Shown here: positions 16,775 through 25,433 of the stretch, piece after piece
Numbering within the stretch: position 1 is the first letter of the stretch
Layout: each line of letters starts with the position of its first letter
Assembly: GCF_003201935.1 (NCBI RefSeq)
Contig: NZ_QJJL01000011.1
Location: 1-60,997 of the forward strand
Direction of reading: 5' to 3'
Source of the DNA: Loktanella sp. PT4BL
GTDB taxonomy: Bacteria > Pseudomonadota > Alphaproteobacteria > Rhodobacterales > Rhodobacteraceae
DNA length: 60,997 bases
Program-made: the position numbers and the translations under genes
Notes under the pieces: generated by a model
Told to the model about the DNA's origin: nothing
What the model saw: the letters and a program-made list of their open reading frames with translations, nothing else
Databases searched by the model: none

Positions 16775-17746
16775 TTACCGGAGACCTTGAGCTGCAAGCG
16801 TCATGATCTCATCAGCATCTGCAGGTGTCACAATACCTTGTCCGGTATCAATATCTGATGGCGACAACCCAAAGTTTGCAGCGAGATAAGCCTGCATTAC
16901 AGGCATGAAGCCCTGCATGTATGGCTGTTGATCAACCTGTACTTGAATGTACCCAGCCTGCATTTGCTGCACGGCCTCAGGCACGAGATCGAACCCGCCC
17001 AACAATACTTCGCCCGGTGCGATGCCGCGATCGGCAAGCACACGAGCTACAGAAGCGTGCCAGAAACCAGTGTCGAAATACGCTGTTGTTGTTGGGTTTG
17101 CGTTCAGATAAGCACCGACGCGATCTGCAGTCACGGCCAGATCGGTTCCGCTATCGATGCGTTCAAATGTGAATTCACGATCTGGATTGTTGGCTTTGTA
17201 GTCAGTCAAGAAATCAAGAACACCTCCGCCGCGTGCTTCAGACCAGTTTTGGCCCGGCGCCGAGATACCAACAAGAACGTGAATTGGGCCTTCTGCGGGG
17301 AAGTTCGCAGACATTGCATTGCCGAGGGAATAGCCCGCTTGGCGGAAGCCCTGACCAACAAAAGCCGCGCGTGCATTGCCGTCAGCACCTTCACTGTCAT
17401 CAACATTGACGGCGATGACGATGACGCCGTCAGCCACAGCCCGCGAGATGATATCGTCCAACGCTCGGTCGTCTACAATTGATGTGAACAAGGCATCAGG
17501 GCTGCGGGCAAGAGCCGCTTCCATATTGGCCGCTTGCTGCTCAATTGAGCCTTCGGTCTGCGTAAAGATCATCTGGCAGTTTGCCTCAATCTTTTCACAA
17601 GCATCGTTAAAACCTTTCTGGACAGCTTGCCAGAAGGTGTTTGACGCAGAGGAATGGTGGGTGAACACAATGTTCATCCCCTCGGCGTGAGCCGCGCCCC
17701 CCATCATCAGGGTAGCCAGTGCGGCGGAAGCAAGTAGCTTTTTCAT
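16775..17746 (-). CDS. Sugar ABC transporter periplasmic binding protein
   Basis: A 323-residue type-1 periplasmic binding protein (RbsB/XylF class). The start at 17746 gives a clean signal peptide: MKKLLASAALATLMMGGAAHA followed by cleavage near residue 21. GGAGG lies about 10 bases upstream. The mature part has an MNIVFTHHSSASNTFWQAVQ first strand and a VIVIAVNVDDSEG hinge region, and ends near GIVTPADADEIM. It captures the sugar in the periplasm and hands it to the permease encoded next. A strong stem-loop follows its stop codon. Confidence 0.93.
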   Translation of the reverse strand: MKKLLASAALATLMMGGAAHAEGMNIVFTHHSSASNTFWQAVQKGFNDACEKIEANCQMIFTQTEGSIEQQAANMEAALARSPDALFTSIVDDRALDDIISRAVADGVIVIAVNVDDSEGADGNARAAFVGQGFRQAGYSLGNAMSANFPAEGPIHVLVGISAPGQNWSEARGGGVLDFLTDYKANNPDREFTFERIDSGTDLAVTADRVGAYLNANPTTTAYFDTGFWHASVARVLADRGIAPGEVLLGGFDLVPEAVQQMQAGYIQVQVDQQPYMQGFMPVMQAYLAANFGLSPSDIDTGQGIVTPADADEIMTLAAQGLR

Positions 17747-17777
17747 CTCAGGTATCCTCCCATGAGCGTGTTTGGTG

Positions 17778-18986
17778 TCAGATGTCGCTCGCATCTGACG
17801 TTCTTCGATAGGTCGTGAAAGCCCGGTCAAGTTCCGGGTTTAGTTCCATCCCCAAGCCTGCGCCGGGGGGGACGGTGATCCGGCCGTTATTAACCGGTGG
17901 TAGAGCGGTAACGAGATCCCGATACCAAGTGCGATAAAAAGCTCGCACGCTTTCCTGAATCAGCGCGTTTGGCGCGTTCAGGGAAAGGTGGGTCGATGCA
18001 CACAAAACGACCGGTCCGGTGCAATCATGAGGCGCAATTGGGAGATGCCATGCCTCGGCCATTGACGCGATCTTGCGTGCTTCCGACAAACCACCACACC
18101 AGCTGATATCGAGGTTGAATATCCCAGCAACGCCGGTTTCGATCAGATCGCGGAACGCCCAGCGGGATGCGAGCGTTTCCGAGGCTGCAATCGGAGCATG
18201 GGACGCATCCGCGTAGCGCTTGAGGCTGGACAGGCTATCCATCTTGATCGGATCTTCGTGCCAGTAGGTTTCAAACGGCCGCAACGCACGGGCGATCTCA
18301 ATTGCTGGCAAGAGCTGCCACATCAGATGGAACTCCACCATGATGTCCATCTTGTCTCCCACGGCATCCCGAATTTTTTCGAAAGGCTTCAGACTGCTTT
18401 TCAAATCAGTCGTCTCGATGAACTGTCCTCGTGTCTTTTCAGCTACTAAGTCAAAAGGCCAAATCTTCATCGCGGTGATGTTGTCTTCCAACAGGGAATG
18501 GGCGAGATCATCGGCACAGTTCATGAAGGAGTTCAGATCGTCATACCCATCAGCAGTGCCAGTTTTCAGCGCATAATTGGCCGTATTTTGCCCGCTGGCT
18601 TTCTTGATATATTCGGTTCCCGCGCATGTGTTGTAGGTCCGGATGTCACGTCGGGTGAAACCTCCGAGCAGTTGTGCAATCGGCTGGCCTGTTACCTTGC
18701 CAAAAATATCCCAAAGCGCGATGTCAAAAGCCGAATTGCCGCGCGTTTCGACTCCAGTAGATCGAAAACCGAGATAGCCAACCAAGTCAGCCGAAAGCTT
18801 GTCTATCTCCAGTGGATCGCGGCCAATGACAATCGGCGCGAGCGTTTCATGAACATAGGCCTCAACCGCCTTTGCCCCGAAAAAAGTCTCGCCCAGCCCA
18901 ATAAGACCTTCGTCTGTGTGGACCTGAATCCAAATTAGATTGGGTCGCTCTTCGATGCGAATGGTTTGGATTTTTGTAATTTTCAT
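17778..18986 (-). CDS. Enolase-superfamily sugar-acid dehydratase
   Basis: A 402-residue mandelate-racemase/muconate-lactonising family protein. It shows the acid/base and metal residues of the mandelate racemase subgroup: MKIWPF (KxW, second strand), VEFH, HEDP, SET metal ligands in series, then NLDISWCGG (Asp) and PHDC (His) making the catalytic His-Asp dyad. In a pentose-oxidation operon it most likely dehydrates the pentonate to 2-keto-3-deoxy-pentonate, taking the place of the usual IlvD/EDD-type dehydratase, which is absent here. ATG 18986 has GAGG 6-7 bases upstream. It starts 7 bp after the regulator gene. Confidence 0.88.
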   Translation of the reverse strand: MKITKIQTIRIEERPNLIWIQVHTDEGLIGLGETFFGAKAVEAYVHETLAPIVIGRDPLEIDKLSADLVGYLGFRSTGVETRGNSAFDIALWDIFGKVTGQPIAQLLGGFTRRDIRTYNTCAGTEYIKKASGQNTANYALKTGTADGYDDLNSFMNCADDLAHSLLEDNITAMKIWPFDLVAEKTRGQFIETTDLKSSLKPFEKIRDAVGDKMDIMVEFHLMWQLLPAIEIARALRPFETYWHEDPIKMDSLSSLKRYADASHAPIAASETLASRWAFRDLIETGVAGIFNLDISWCGGLSEARKIASMAEAWHLPIAPHDCTGPVVLCASTHLSLNAPNALIQESVRAFYRTWYRDLVTALPPVNNGRITVPPGAGLGMELNPELDRAFTTYRRTSDASDI

Positions 18987-18993
18987 GTCATCC

Positions 18994-19707
18994 TCACGAC
19001 ATGCCGGCATCAAGAAGCGCTTTGATGCTGTCGTTAAAATGGGTGGTCATAAGTGCGTTCGCTTTTTGCGGATCACCAGTGGCAATCGCGTCCGCAATAT
19101 CAACGTGAGTTTGCGCCATAGCTAGACGCTGACTGGGCTCTGTGCGACTACGCCAACCCACAGACCAGCTTTGGCGCGATACACCTTGAAATGCGCCGAC
19201 AATCATCGAGAAAATCGGGTTGCGTGAAGCTTTTGCAATTTCAAGATGGAAAGCTAGATCATGCTCCATGACCAAATCTGGGTTTTCAACCTGCGTACGC
19301 ATTTGCGCGGCATGGTAAAGAATGGTTTGCGCTTCAGCTTCCGTTCGACGCAGACTTGCAAGTGTCACGGTTCGCGTCTCAATCGCGCGACGGACATCGT
19401 AAATTTGCTGAACGCTGATTTGTTCCGTCACAACGCCATGCTCGATCATTAAAGACATCGCACCATGATCTAGATGGGCAACGGTCGCTCTTTTGCCTGC
19501 GCTTAGATTGATCAACCGCATTGCTGCCAGAGACTTAAATGCCTCGCGAACCACTGTCCGTGAAACGCTCAACTCTTTTGCAAGGTTGGTTTCACTGGGC
19601 AATCTGTCGCCCGGCCCAAGCTCATTAAGCCGGATGTGCTGCGTAATGACGCCGATCGTATTGCTGACGAGCGAATCTCCACTGATGTCCTGATTAGTCT
19701 TTTGCAT
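18994..19707 (-). CDS. FadR-family GntR regulator of the pentose operon
   Basis: A 237-residue regulator. Residues about 12-80 are the GntR winged HTH (GDRLPSETNLAKELSVSRTV, VREAFKSLAAMRLI). The rest is the all-helical FCD ligand domain, with the metal/ligand residues DVRRAIE, the HDLAFHLEIA strand-helix and an AMAQTHVDI His. It is the first gene of the minus-strand operon running to 10706. The intergenic palindrome at 19732-19752 is its probable operator, controlling both this operon and the divergent lactonase. ATG 19707 is taken over an upstream in-frame TTG. Confidence 0.92.
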   Translation of the reverse strand: MQKTNQDISGDSLVSNTIGVITQHIRLNELGPGDRLPSETNLAKELSVSRTVVREAFKSLAAMRLINLSAGKRATVAHLDHGAMSLMIEHGVVTEQISVQQIYDVRRAIETRTVTLASLRRTEAEAQTILYHAAQMRTQVENPDLVMEHDLAFHLEIAKASRNPIFSMIVGAFQGVSRQSWSVGWRSRTEPSQRLAMAQTHVDIADAIATGDPQKANALMTTHFNDSIKALLDAGMS

Positions 19708-19731
19708 GATCAACTATCTCGCTACTTTTAT

Positions 19732-19752
19732 CAAACCTGTCCTACAAGTTTG
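19732..19752. promoter_or_regulatory. Probable GntR operator palindrome
   Basis: The 21-bp sequence CAAACCTGT-CCT-ACAAGTTTG is an inverted repeat with one mismatched pair around a 3-base centre. It lies between the divergent GntR regulator and lactonase genes, about 25 bp from the regulator start and 63 bp from the lactonase start. Size, symmetry and place fit a FadR-type operator. It is not experimentally supported. Confidence 0.7.
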
Positions 19753-19814
19753 TTGAATTTGATTGCTAGGTATGTTTAATCTTGTTGTCAATAATTATCT
19801 AATAAGGACATAAG

Positions 19815-20708
19815 ATGACCGTTCAGATTGCATTGTCTGCGCCAAATATTGTTGGAGAAAGCGTTGTCTGGGACGACGTGCGAAATCAACTTTTATGGGT
19901 TGATATTGTTGGAAAATCTATCCACGCGTTTTGTCCTGAAACCGGGGATTATGGGCGATGGGATACCCCTGATTTTGTCACCTCAATCGGGCTGCGAAGA
20001 GATGGCGGCGCAATCGTGGCGTTTACTAAATCAATCTGCTTTTGGGATTATGAGGACCAGTTTCAAGTCTTTGCACAGATAGAATCGGAAGTGCCGGATA
20101 ACCGGCTTAACGAGGGTGTCGTCGGACCGGATGGTGCCTTTTGGGCCGGGACGATGCAAAATAACATCGCCGCAGACGGGTCCCCTTCCGAAATCACCAA
20201 AGACACCGGACAGTTGTTCCGCGTAACAGCCGACGGGCAGGTGCAGCGCGTTTCCAACGACATGTTTGGGATCACAAACACATTGATCTGGGCACCGAAC
20301 GGGCGCCTAGTTACCGCCGACACGCTTAAAAATGAAATCTATAGCTACGCAATCGACCCGGAAACAAATCAACTGACGGACCGCAAGGTCATCGTCGATG
20401 GCTTTGAGCGGGGATTGCCTGATGGTTCCGCAATAGATGCAGAGGGATACATCTGGAACTGCCGCGTCGTTGGGGGCAGTTGCCTTCTGCGCTTTCGCCT
20501 TGATGGCCAGATTGATCGAGTTGTTGAGTTACCGTGTTCATGGCCAACCAGCTGCGTATTTGGTGGTGAAAATCTCGAGACTCTATTTGTCACCTCCGCC
20601 CGCTTCACAATGGAAGAGTCTCATCTAAAAGCGCACAAGCATGAAGGCGCATTATTCGCGGTAAACGTTGGCGTCAAGGGGCTACCATGCAATCGATTTG
20701 GGTATTAA
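19815..20708 (+). CDS. SMP-30/gluconolactonase-family sugar lactonase
   Basis: A 297-residue six-bladed propeller protein. Family motifs are the metal-binding Glu in the NIVGESVVWDD start (about residue 14), RLNEGVVGPDGAFWAGTM (normally RxNDGxxDxxGRFW; here Asn-Glu replaces Asn-Asp), an ITNTLIW strand with the metal Asn, and GLPDGSAIDAEGYIWNC with the metal-binding Asp. It would open the pentonolactone made by the SDR enzyme. It is transcribed divergently from the operon and shares the palindromic operator. AAGGA stands 6 bases before the ATG. Confidence 0.9.
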   Translation: MTVQIALSAPNIVGESVVWDDVRNQLLWVDIVGKSIHAFCPETGDYGRWDTPDFVTSIGLRRDGGAIVAFTKSICFWDYEDQFQVFAQIESEVPDNRLNEGVVGPDGAFWAGTMQNNIAADGSPSEITKDTGQLFRVTADGQVQRVSNDMFGITNTLIWAPNGRLVTADTLKNEIYSYAIDPETNQLTDRKVIVDGFERGLPDGSAIDAEGYIWNCRVVGGSCLLRFRLDGQIDRVVELPCSWPTSCVFGGENLETLFVTSARFTMEESHLKAHKHEGALFAVNVGVKGLPCNRFGY

Positions 20709-21748
20709 TTCGTCGCGCGAAGGGTGCGCTCGTGGATGCCTACAGCACCGTCGCCCCTGAGGAATACCTGGTAACGCCCATGCTACAATAATCAACTGTT
20801 CCAAAACCCTATGGCCGGTCACTTGACTTGCATGGAATGACAGAGGCTTTGTCCCACTCAGCGGACCTCTGCGCATCGCGTAGCGAAGGGCGGCAACCCA
20901 CACTAAGTGCCGGTGTCCTCGGTCGGGTCGAGCGCTACAACGGGTGTCGCAAAAGGTCTGGATGCTGTCCTACGCTGCGCCGGGACTGAGCGGCCGCTTC
21001 GGAGAATTTCGCGTCACAGTCTGACCTGCCGCTGTGCGCCGGGTACTTCGATACCCCCCGGCATGGTTCCTCCCTGGGCCTTAGCGTATACGGGGGGGCT
21101 TGGCGCGCCATTTCGCTAGCGCGTGGCTTTTTCACCGGGGAATCCACTTGGAAGCCAGCTTGGCCAGCCGGTTAAATAAAGTGACTCAATTACAAAGGGT
21201 TGGACGCACAAAACTGGCTCTCAAGGTGGATTCTTGAGTGGTTTAGTCAAGAATCCATCAAGCCAAAAGCGAGCCAGTTTGGCCAGCCAGGGAAGCCATG
21301 TGTCTCGAAACCACAGAGCCTTTACTGCGGTCCGCTCCTTCGTAAGCAATGACCCATGTCAGCCCCTAAGGAACATTCGACGAATTGCGTGTCGTCGGTG
21401 CCGCTCATGCAGGTTGGAGGAAACCGGTCATTGGCTTTGCTAGCGGAGAAAATAGGTTCAAATTTGCGAAAGCAGACATTCTTTGAACGGCGTCCAGATG
21501 GGATTTGATTGATCACTGCCCCTGTCTGGAACGAAGGAACTTGGGCCAAATCCGTCGCGTCAACGTCACCAACGCTGCCCAGCTGGATTTTGCATGGGAA
21601 GCCAAGAGCGTGCTGCCAAAACTACACAAGCTATCGCAAGCTATGCTCTCGCTGCTGTCTCGCGAACGCGGAAGCGCATCGACGACCGGTGTGGATCTGA
21701 TCCACCGGATATGGGTTGGAACACCTAAGAACTCCATTGTACCTGTCG
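20709..21748. other. 1-kb gene-free stretch between the two sugar regulons
   Basis: Short open frames occur on both strands, but I recognise no protein. The sequence around 20860-21120 is GC-rich with several inverted segments. The main structured element is the nested hairpin at 21213-21278. The region looks like decayed DNA. Confidence 0.55.
21213..21278. repeat. Nested 66-bp inverted repeat
   Basis: The inner stem is a perfect 11-bp inverted repeat, TGGATTCTTGA (21227-21237) with TCAAGAATCCA (21247-21257), with a 9-base loop. The outer stem is a perfect 8-bp repeat, ACTGGCTC (21213-21220) with GAGCCAGT (21271-21278). Just left, at about 21140-21172, a related GAATCCA...GCCAGCTTGGCCAGCC stretch repeats in direct orientation the sequence ending at about 21288. 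There is no U-run, so a simple terminator is unlikely. Confidence 0.8.
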
Positions 21749-22666
21749 CTAAGTGCAGGACAGCTTCTCGAGCGCACCCATCGGGATCAACGCACCCTTC
21801 TGGCCAATGACCTGAGCGGCGATGTGGTGCCCCATCACAACCGCCTGAGCAAGGGGCGCGCCTGTTGTGATGGCGGCAAGGAATGCGCCATTGAAACTAT
21901 CGCCTGCGCCCGTCGTATCGACCGGTTTCACCTTTTTGAAGTGATCGAATATCTGGGTTTCACCGTTCTGGTACCCGACGATCTCTGATCCGCCATTTTT
22001 GACAGCGACAATATCTGCGCCATGCGCTGCGTAGCGATTGATTGTGTCTTCGGGGTATGCGTCACCAAATGCCGTTCGTTCATCGTCGAACGAAGGCAGG
22101 ACCAGGGTCGAAACACGTGCCATCTCGGTCAAAGTGTCTGCTGCAATCTGTAGATTTTCCCAAAGCCGCGGTCTCAGATTTGGATCGAAGGAAATCATAG
22201 CCCCTTCATTTTTTCGCTGGCGCAAAACATCTATCAGCGCGGCACGCCCCGCGGGCGGCAATATTGCAAGTGTGATGCCCGACACATGCAGGACTTGAGC
22301 GTCCGCGGTCAGGCCAAGAAGCCGGTCAGGATCATCAGCAAGTGTTCGGGCTGCCGATGCGTCACGCCAATAGGAAAAGCTGCGCTCTCCGTCCTCCAGC
22401 GAGATCAGGTAGAGACCGACGGACCGCGTGGGATGGGTCAGGACAAGGTCCGTTTCGATGCCGCTCTGCGCAAGAAATTTTGGGATGCGTCGCGAGACAT
22501 CGTCGGTGCCGATGCAGGTCCCGTAGGCGACCGCCCAGTCCGACGGCAAGCAAGCCCGCGCATACCACGCTGTGTTCAGCGTATCGCCCGCGATCCCCAT
22601 CCGCCAAAGGTCGCCTCCGGCAGAGGCAAGCTCGAGCATACATTCCCCGATTGAGACGAAGCGCAT
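21749..22666 (-). CDS. kdgK: 2-dehydro-3-deoxygluconokinase (PfkB family)
   Basis: A 305-residue PfkB-type sugar kinase that phosphorylates 2-keto-3-deoxygluconate for the Entner-Doudoroff route. It has the GECMLEL start (about 8-14), the substrate-binding GGD..NTA-type segment (here GIAGDTLNTAWYA), and the C-terminal anion-hole and catalytic base motif DTTGAGDSFNGAF (about 252-264). The ATG overlaps the uxuB stop by one base (TGATG), completing a coupled uxuA-uxuB-kdgK operon. No KDPG aldolase gene lies in the window. Confidence 0.93.
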   Translation of the reverse strand: MRFVSIGECMLELASAGGDLWRMGIAGDTLNTAWYARACLPSDWAVAYGTCIGTDDVSRRIPKFLAQSGIETDLVLTHPTRSVGLYLISLEDGERSFSYWRDASAARTLADDPDRLLGLTADAQVLHVSGITLAILPPAGRAALIDVLRQRKNEGAMISFDPNLRPRLWENLQIAADTLTEMARVSTLVLPSFDDERTAFGDAYPEDTINRYAAHGADIVAVKNGGSEIVGYQNGETQIFDHFKKVKPVDTTGAGDSFNGAFLAAITTGAPLAQAVVMGHHIAAQVIGQKGALIPMGALEKLSCT

Positions 22667-24126
22667 CACGCGACCTCCACCGAGATGACCTCGGACATGG
22701 GCCGCGTCAGCATCTCATGTAGAATGGACTGGACCGCATCCCAGAACGCCGCATCCTGCGAGACGTCGCGCGGCACGAAGGATGCGGCACGCACGGCTCG
22801 AACGATTTCCGGCGCGTCCCGATCTTGCGTCATAGTACGCAGCTCGTCAGCACGAGGGTCGCGCAGTTCATACGGCGCGCAATCGTGGGTGGACTGGGAT
22901 AGGTGACGCAGCCAGGCTGCGGTCGCAAAGGCAAAGGCGCGAGTATCGCCACCACTGGCCCGTGCATCAGGAATCGCTGAAAAAATGCGCTGGGGCATCT
23001 TTTCGGAACCGTCCATCGCAATCTGATAGGTCGCGTGCGCAAGGTGCGGGTTGCAAAAACGCTCTGTAAGCTGATCGGCGTAGGCCGCAAAATCGACGCC
23101 GGGCAAAGGCGCCAGCGTGGCGGCGGCGGCTGACAAGTGACGCGTCACCAGCCGCGACAGGTCCGGGTCGGCCATCACGTCCCGCACAAAGTGGTGTCCG
23201 GCCGCAAATCCGACATAAGCCAGCATCGAGTGGGCGCCGTTCAGCATGCGCAGTTTCATGTTTTCGTAAGGCCGCACGTCGCTGGCAAATATCGCACCGC
23301 CGGCTTCCCAGTTCGGTCGGCCCGTCGGGAAATGATCCTCGATCACCCATTGATGAAAACCCTCGGTCTCGATCGCAGCTTCGTCCCTGTAGCCGGTCAT
23401 TTGTTCGGCAAGATCGCGCGTGTCCTGCGTGGCGGCAGGTGTGATTCGATCCACCATGGTAGACGGGAAGGCCACGCCGTGGACGATGTGGTCTGCCAGA
23501 TCGGGTGCTGCACGACGTGCAAAATCCACAAGCAGCCCGCGCAGGACCACCCCGTTTTCCGGAAGATTGTCGCAGCAAAGAACTGTAAATGGCGCGCGCC
23601 CCAAAGCGCGCCTTTGCCCAAGCGCCCAGACCAGCAGGCCCGCCAGCCCTTGCGCGTCAGAAGGCAGTTTGAGGTCATGCGCGATTGCCGGGTGTGCAGG
23701 GTCGACGCCCCCCGTTGCGCGGTCCAAGCCGTAGCCTTTTTCAGTTACCGTGATGGACACGATCCGCGTCTCAGCGGACAAGAGCGCGGCCTCGACCGCT
23801 TTCCTGTCGGTTTTCAGGCAATGCGCCGCGGCAATGGCCCCGATCACGCGTGCGCGGCTGCCCGCGGCGTCGCGTTCGATCAGCGTGTAAAGACCATTTT
23901 GCGGCCGAAGTTCGTCAGACGGTGCATCACTTCGCAGGCTGACGCCCACAATCCGCCAGTCGCCGCCCGTTTTGGACAGGGCGTCGTCAGTATAGACGGC
24001 TTGATGTGCTTTGTGGAACGCGCCCAGACCAATGTGGACGATCCCGACACCGTGATCTTCCCTTCGGTAGACTGGAATGCGTACGCTGTCGGGCATCGTG
24101 TCAATTGTGGTCATCTTGATAGTCAT
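22666..24126 (-). CDS. uxuB: Fructuronate reductase / mannitol-dehydrogenase family
   Basis: A 486-residue NAD-dependent polyol dehydrogenase of the mannitol dehydrogenase family. Motifs: HIGLGAFHKAHQAVY (nucleotide-binding start, about 28-42), VTEKGY, CCDNLPENG (about 185), FPSTMVDRITP (about 215-225) and the C-terminal-domain KLRMLNGAHSMLAY with the catalytic Lys and His (about 285-298). Beside uxuA and kdgK it is best called fructuronate reductase, converting fructuronate to mannonate. ATG 24126 overlaps the uxuA stop by 4 bases; the longer open frame to 24279 lies wholly inside uxuA and is not used. Confidence 0.92.
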   Translation of the reverse strand: MTIKMTTIDTMPDSVRIPVYRREDHGVGIVHIGLGAFHKAHQAVYTDDALSKTGGDWRIVGVSLRSDAPSDELRPQNGLYTLIERDAAGSRARVIGAIAAAHCLKTDRKAVEAALLSAETRIVSITVTEKGYGLDRATGGVDPAHPAIAHDLKLPSDAQGLAGLLVWALGQRRALGRAPFTVLCCDNLPENGVVLRGLLVDFARRAAPDLADHIVHGVAFPSTMVDRITPAATQDTRDLAEQMTGYRDEAAIETEGFHQWVIEDHFPTGRPNWEAGGAIFASDVRPYENMKLRMLNGAHSMLAYVGFAAGHHFVRDVMADPDLSRLVTRHLSAAAATLAPLPGVDFAAYADQLTERFCNPHLAHATYQIAMDGSEKMPQRIFSAIPDARASGGDTRAFAFATAAWLRHLSQSTHDCAPYELRDPRADELRTMTQDRDAPEIVRAVRAASFVPRDVSQDAAFWDAVQSILHEMLTRPMSEVISVEVA

Positions 24127-25334
24127 GGCCGCGTGCGCGCGTATTGCAGGCCTGCAATTGCGCCGCGCAGCTCTGCAAGGCCCTTGAGCCGACCGATCGC
24201 CGGATAGCCGGGCTGCGCCTTGCGCTGCAGATCGCCCAGAATGTCCTGTCCGTGATCCGGACGGAACGGGATCGACCAATCGTCCCTGCCATCCGCACGG
24301 CGTCGCTCTTCTTCGTTCAGGACCGCTGCGATCAAGGCGACCATATCGGTGTCACCAGCGAGGTGCTCGTCCTCGAAAAATGATCCAAAGAGTGCATCGC
24401 TTTCGCGTTTCACGTTTCGCAAGTGCAGGAAATGGACCCGGTCGCCCAAGCGTTCCATCATGCCAGGCAGGTCGTTGTCCGACCGCGCACCAAGCGATCC
24501 AGAGCACAGTGTAATCCCGTTGGCACGCCGGTCCACGGACAGCATGACAGCCGCAAACTGGGCTTCTGTCGACATGACGCGGGGCAAACCAAGAAGCGGA
24601 ACAGGTGGATCGTCAGGATGGCAGCAAAGACGCATCCCAAGTTCCTCTGCGACCGGAACCACCTCTTCGAGAAAGTCGATCAGGTGCTGGCGAAGGCGGT
24701 CCTCGTCGATGGCCTTGTATTCAGCGATGTGTTGGCGCACGTCGTCGAGCGAGAAGCTTTCCGCAGCACCTGGCAGCCCGAAAACGACGTTCTTCGCCAG
24801 ATCGTCGCGGCGCGTTTCGCTCATAGTCTCAAAGCGTGCGGTGGCCTCTTCTCGCAGGGCTTGATCGAAATCTGCCTCCGCACCGTCACGCGCAAGAATA
24901 TGCAAGTCAAAGGCGGCGAAATCAACAAAATCGAACCGCATGCAGGTCGCCCCCGACGGACGCGACCAGGCCAGATCCGTGCGCGTCCAGTCCAGCACAG
25001 GCATGAAGTTGTAGCAGACCACCGCGATCCCAGCGTCAGCGAGGTTGCGCAGGCTTTGCTTGTACGCCGCGATGTGAACGCGCCAGTCGCCAGTCTGCTT
25101 CTTGATATCTTCCGATACAGGCAGGCTTTCAACGACCGCCCATTCAAGGCCCGAGGCACGGCCATCGCGCATCGTGGCGATCTCTTGCTGTCGCTGCCTG
25201 ATGTCGGCTGGTGACCAAATGTCTCCGGTGGGGACATGGTGCAAGGCCGATACAATTCCTTCGACACCAGCCTGCCGCGTATCGTCAATAGATACGAGGT
25301 CCTTGGGTCCAAACCAACGCCACGTCTGCTTCAT
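24123..25334 (-). CDS. uxuA: Mannonate dehydratase
   Basis: A 403-residue TIM-barrel enzyme that converts D-mannonate to 2-keto-3-deoxygluconate. Family features: the WRWFGPKD start, VSALHHVPTGDIW (about 28-40), GLEWAVVESLPV, VCYNFMPVLDWTRTD (about 105-120), the metal site in LGMRLCCHPDDPP with His, then FLHLRNVK and FRPDHG near the C-terminus. The length is usual for UxuA. It opens the minus-strand hexuronate operon, divergent from the GntR regulator gene, with a 99-bp shared control region. Confidence 0.96.
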   Translation of the reverse strand: MKQTWRWFGPKDLVSIDDTRQAGVEGIVSALHHVPTGDIWSPADIRQRQQEIATMRDGRASGLEWAVVESLPVSEDIKKQTGDWRVHIAAYKQSLRNLADAGIAVVCYNFMPVLDWTRTDLAWSRPSGATCMRFDFVDFAAFDLHILARDGAEADFDQALREEATARFETMSETRRDDLAKNVVFGLPGAAESFSLDDVRQHIAEYKAIDEDRLRQHLIDFLEEVVPVAEELGMRLCCHPDDPPVPLLGLPRVMSTEAQFAAVMLSVDRRANGITLCSGSLGARSDNDLPGMMERLGDRVHFLHLRNVKRESDALFGSFFEDEHLAGDTDMVALIAAVLNEEERRRADGRDDWSIPFRPDHGQDILGDLQRKAQPGYPAIGRLKGLAELRGAIAGLQYARTRP

Positions 25335-25381
25335 TTGTCATCCTCCCGAGTCGCCTGCAATTACTCTATCATCACTATCAG

Positions 25382-25411
25382 TTGCTGACTAGTATGGAAG
25401 TATGGTACATT
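25382..25411 (+). promoter_or_regulatory. Possible sigma-70 promoter for the TRAP/regulator genes
   Basis: TTGCTG (25382-25387) and TACATT (25406-25411) are separated by 18 bases, upstream of the GntR gene. The spacer contains a tandem AGTATGGAAGTATGG repeat that could be a regulator site. The match to consensus is only partial. Confidence 0.4.
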
Positions 25412-25433
25412 TTCGCAGGGAGGACGGCGAATC

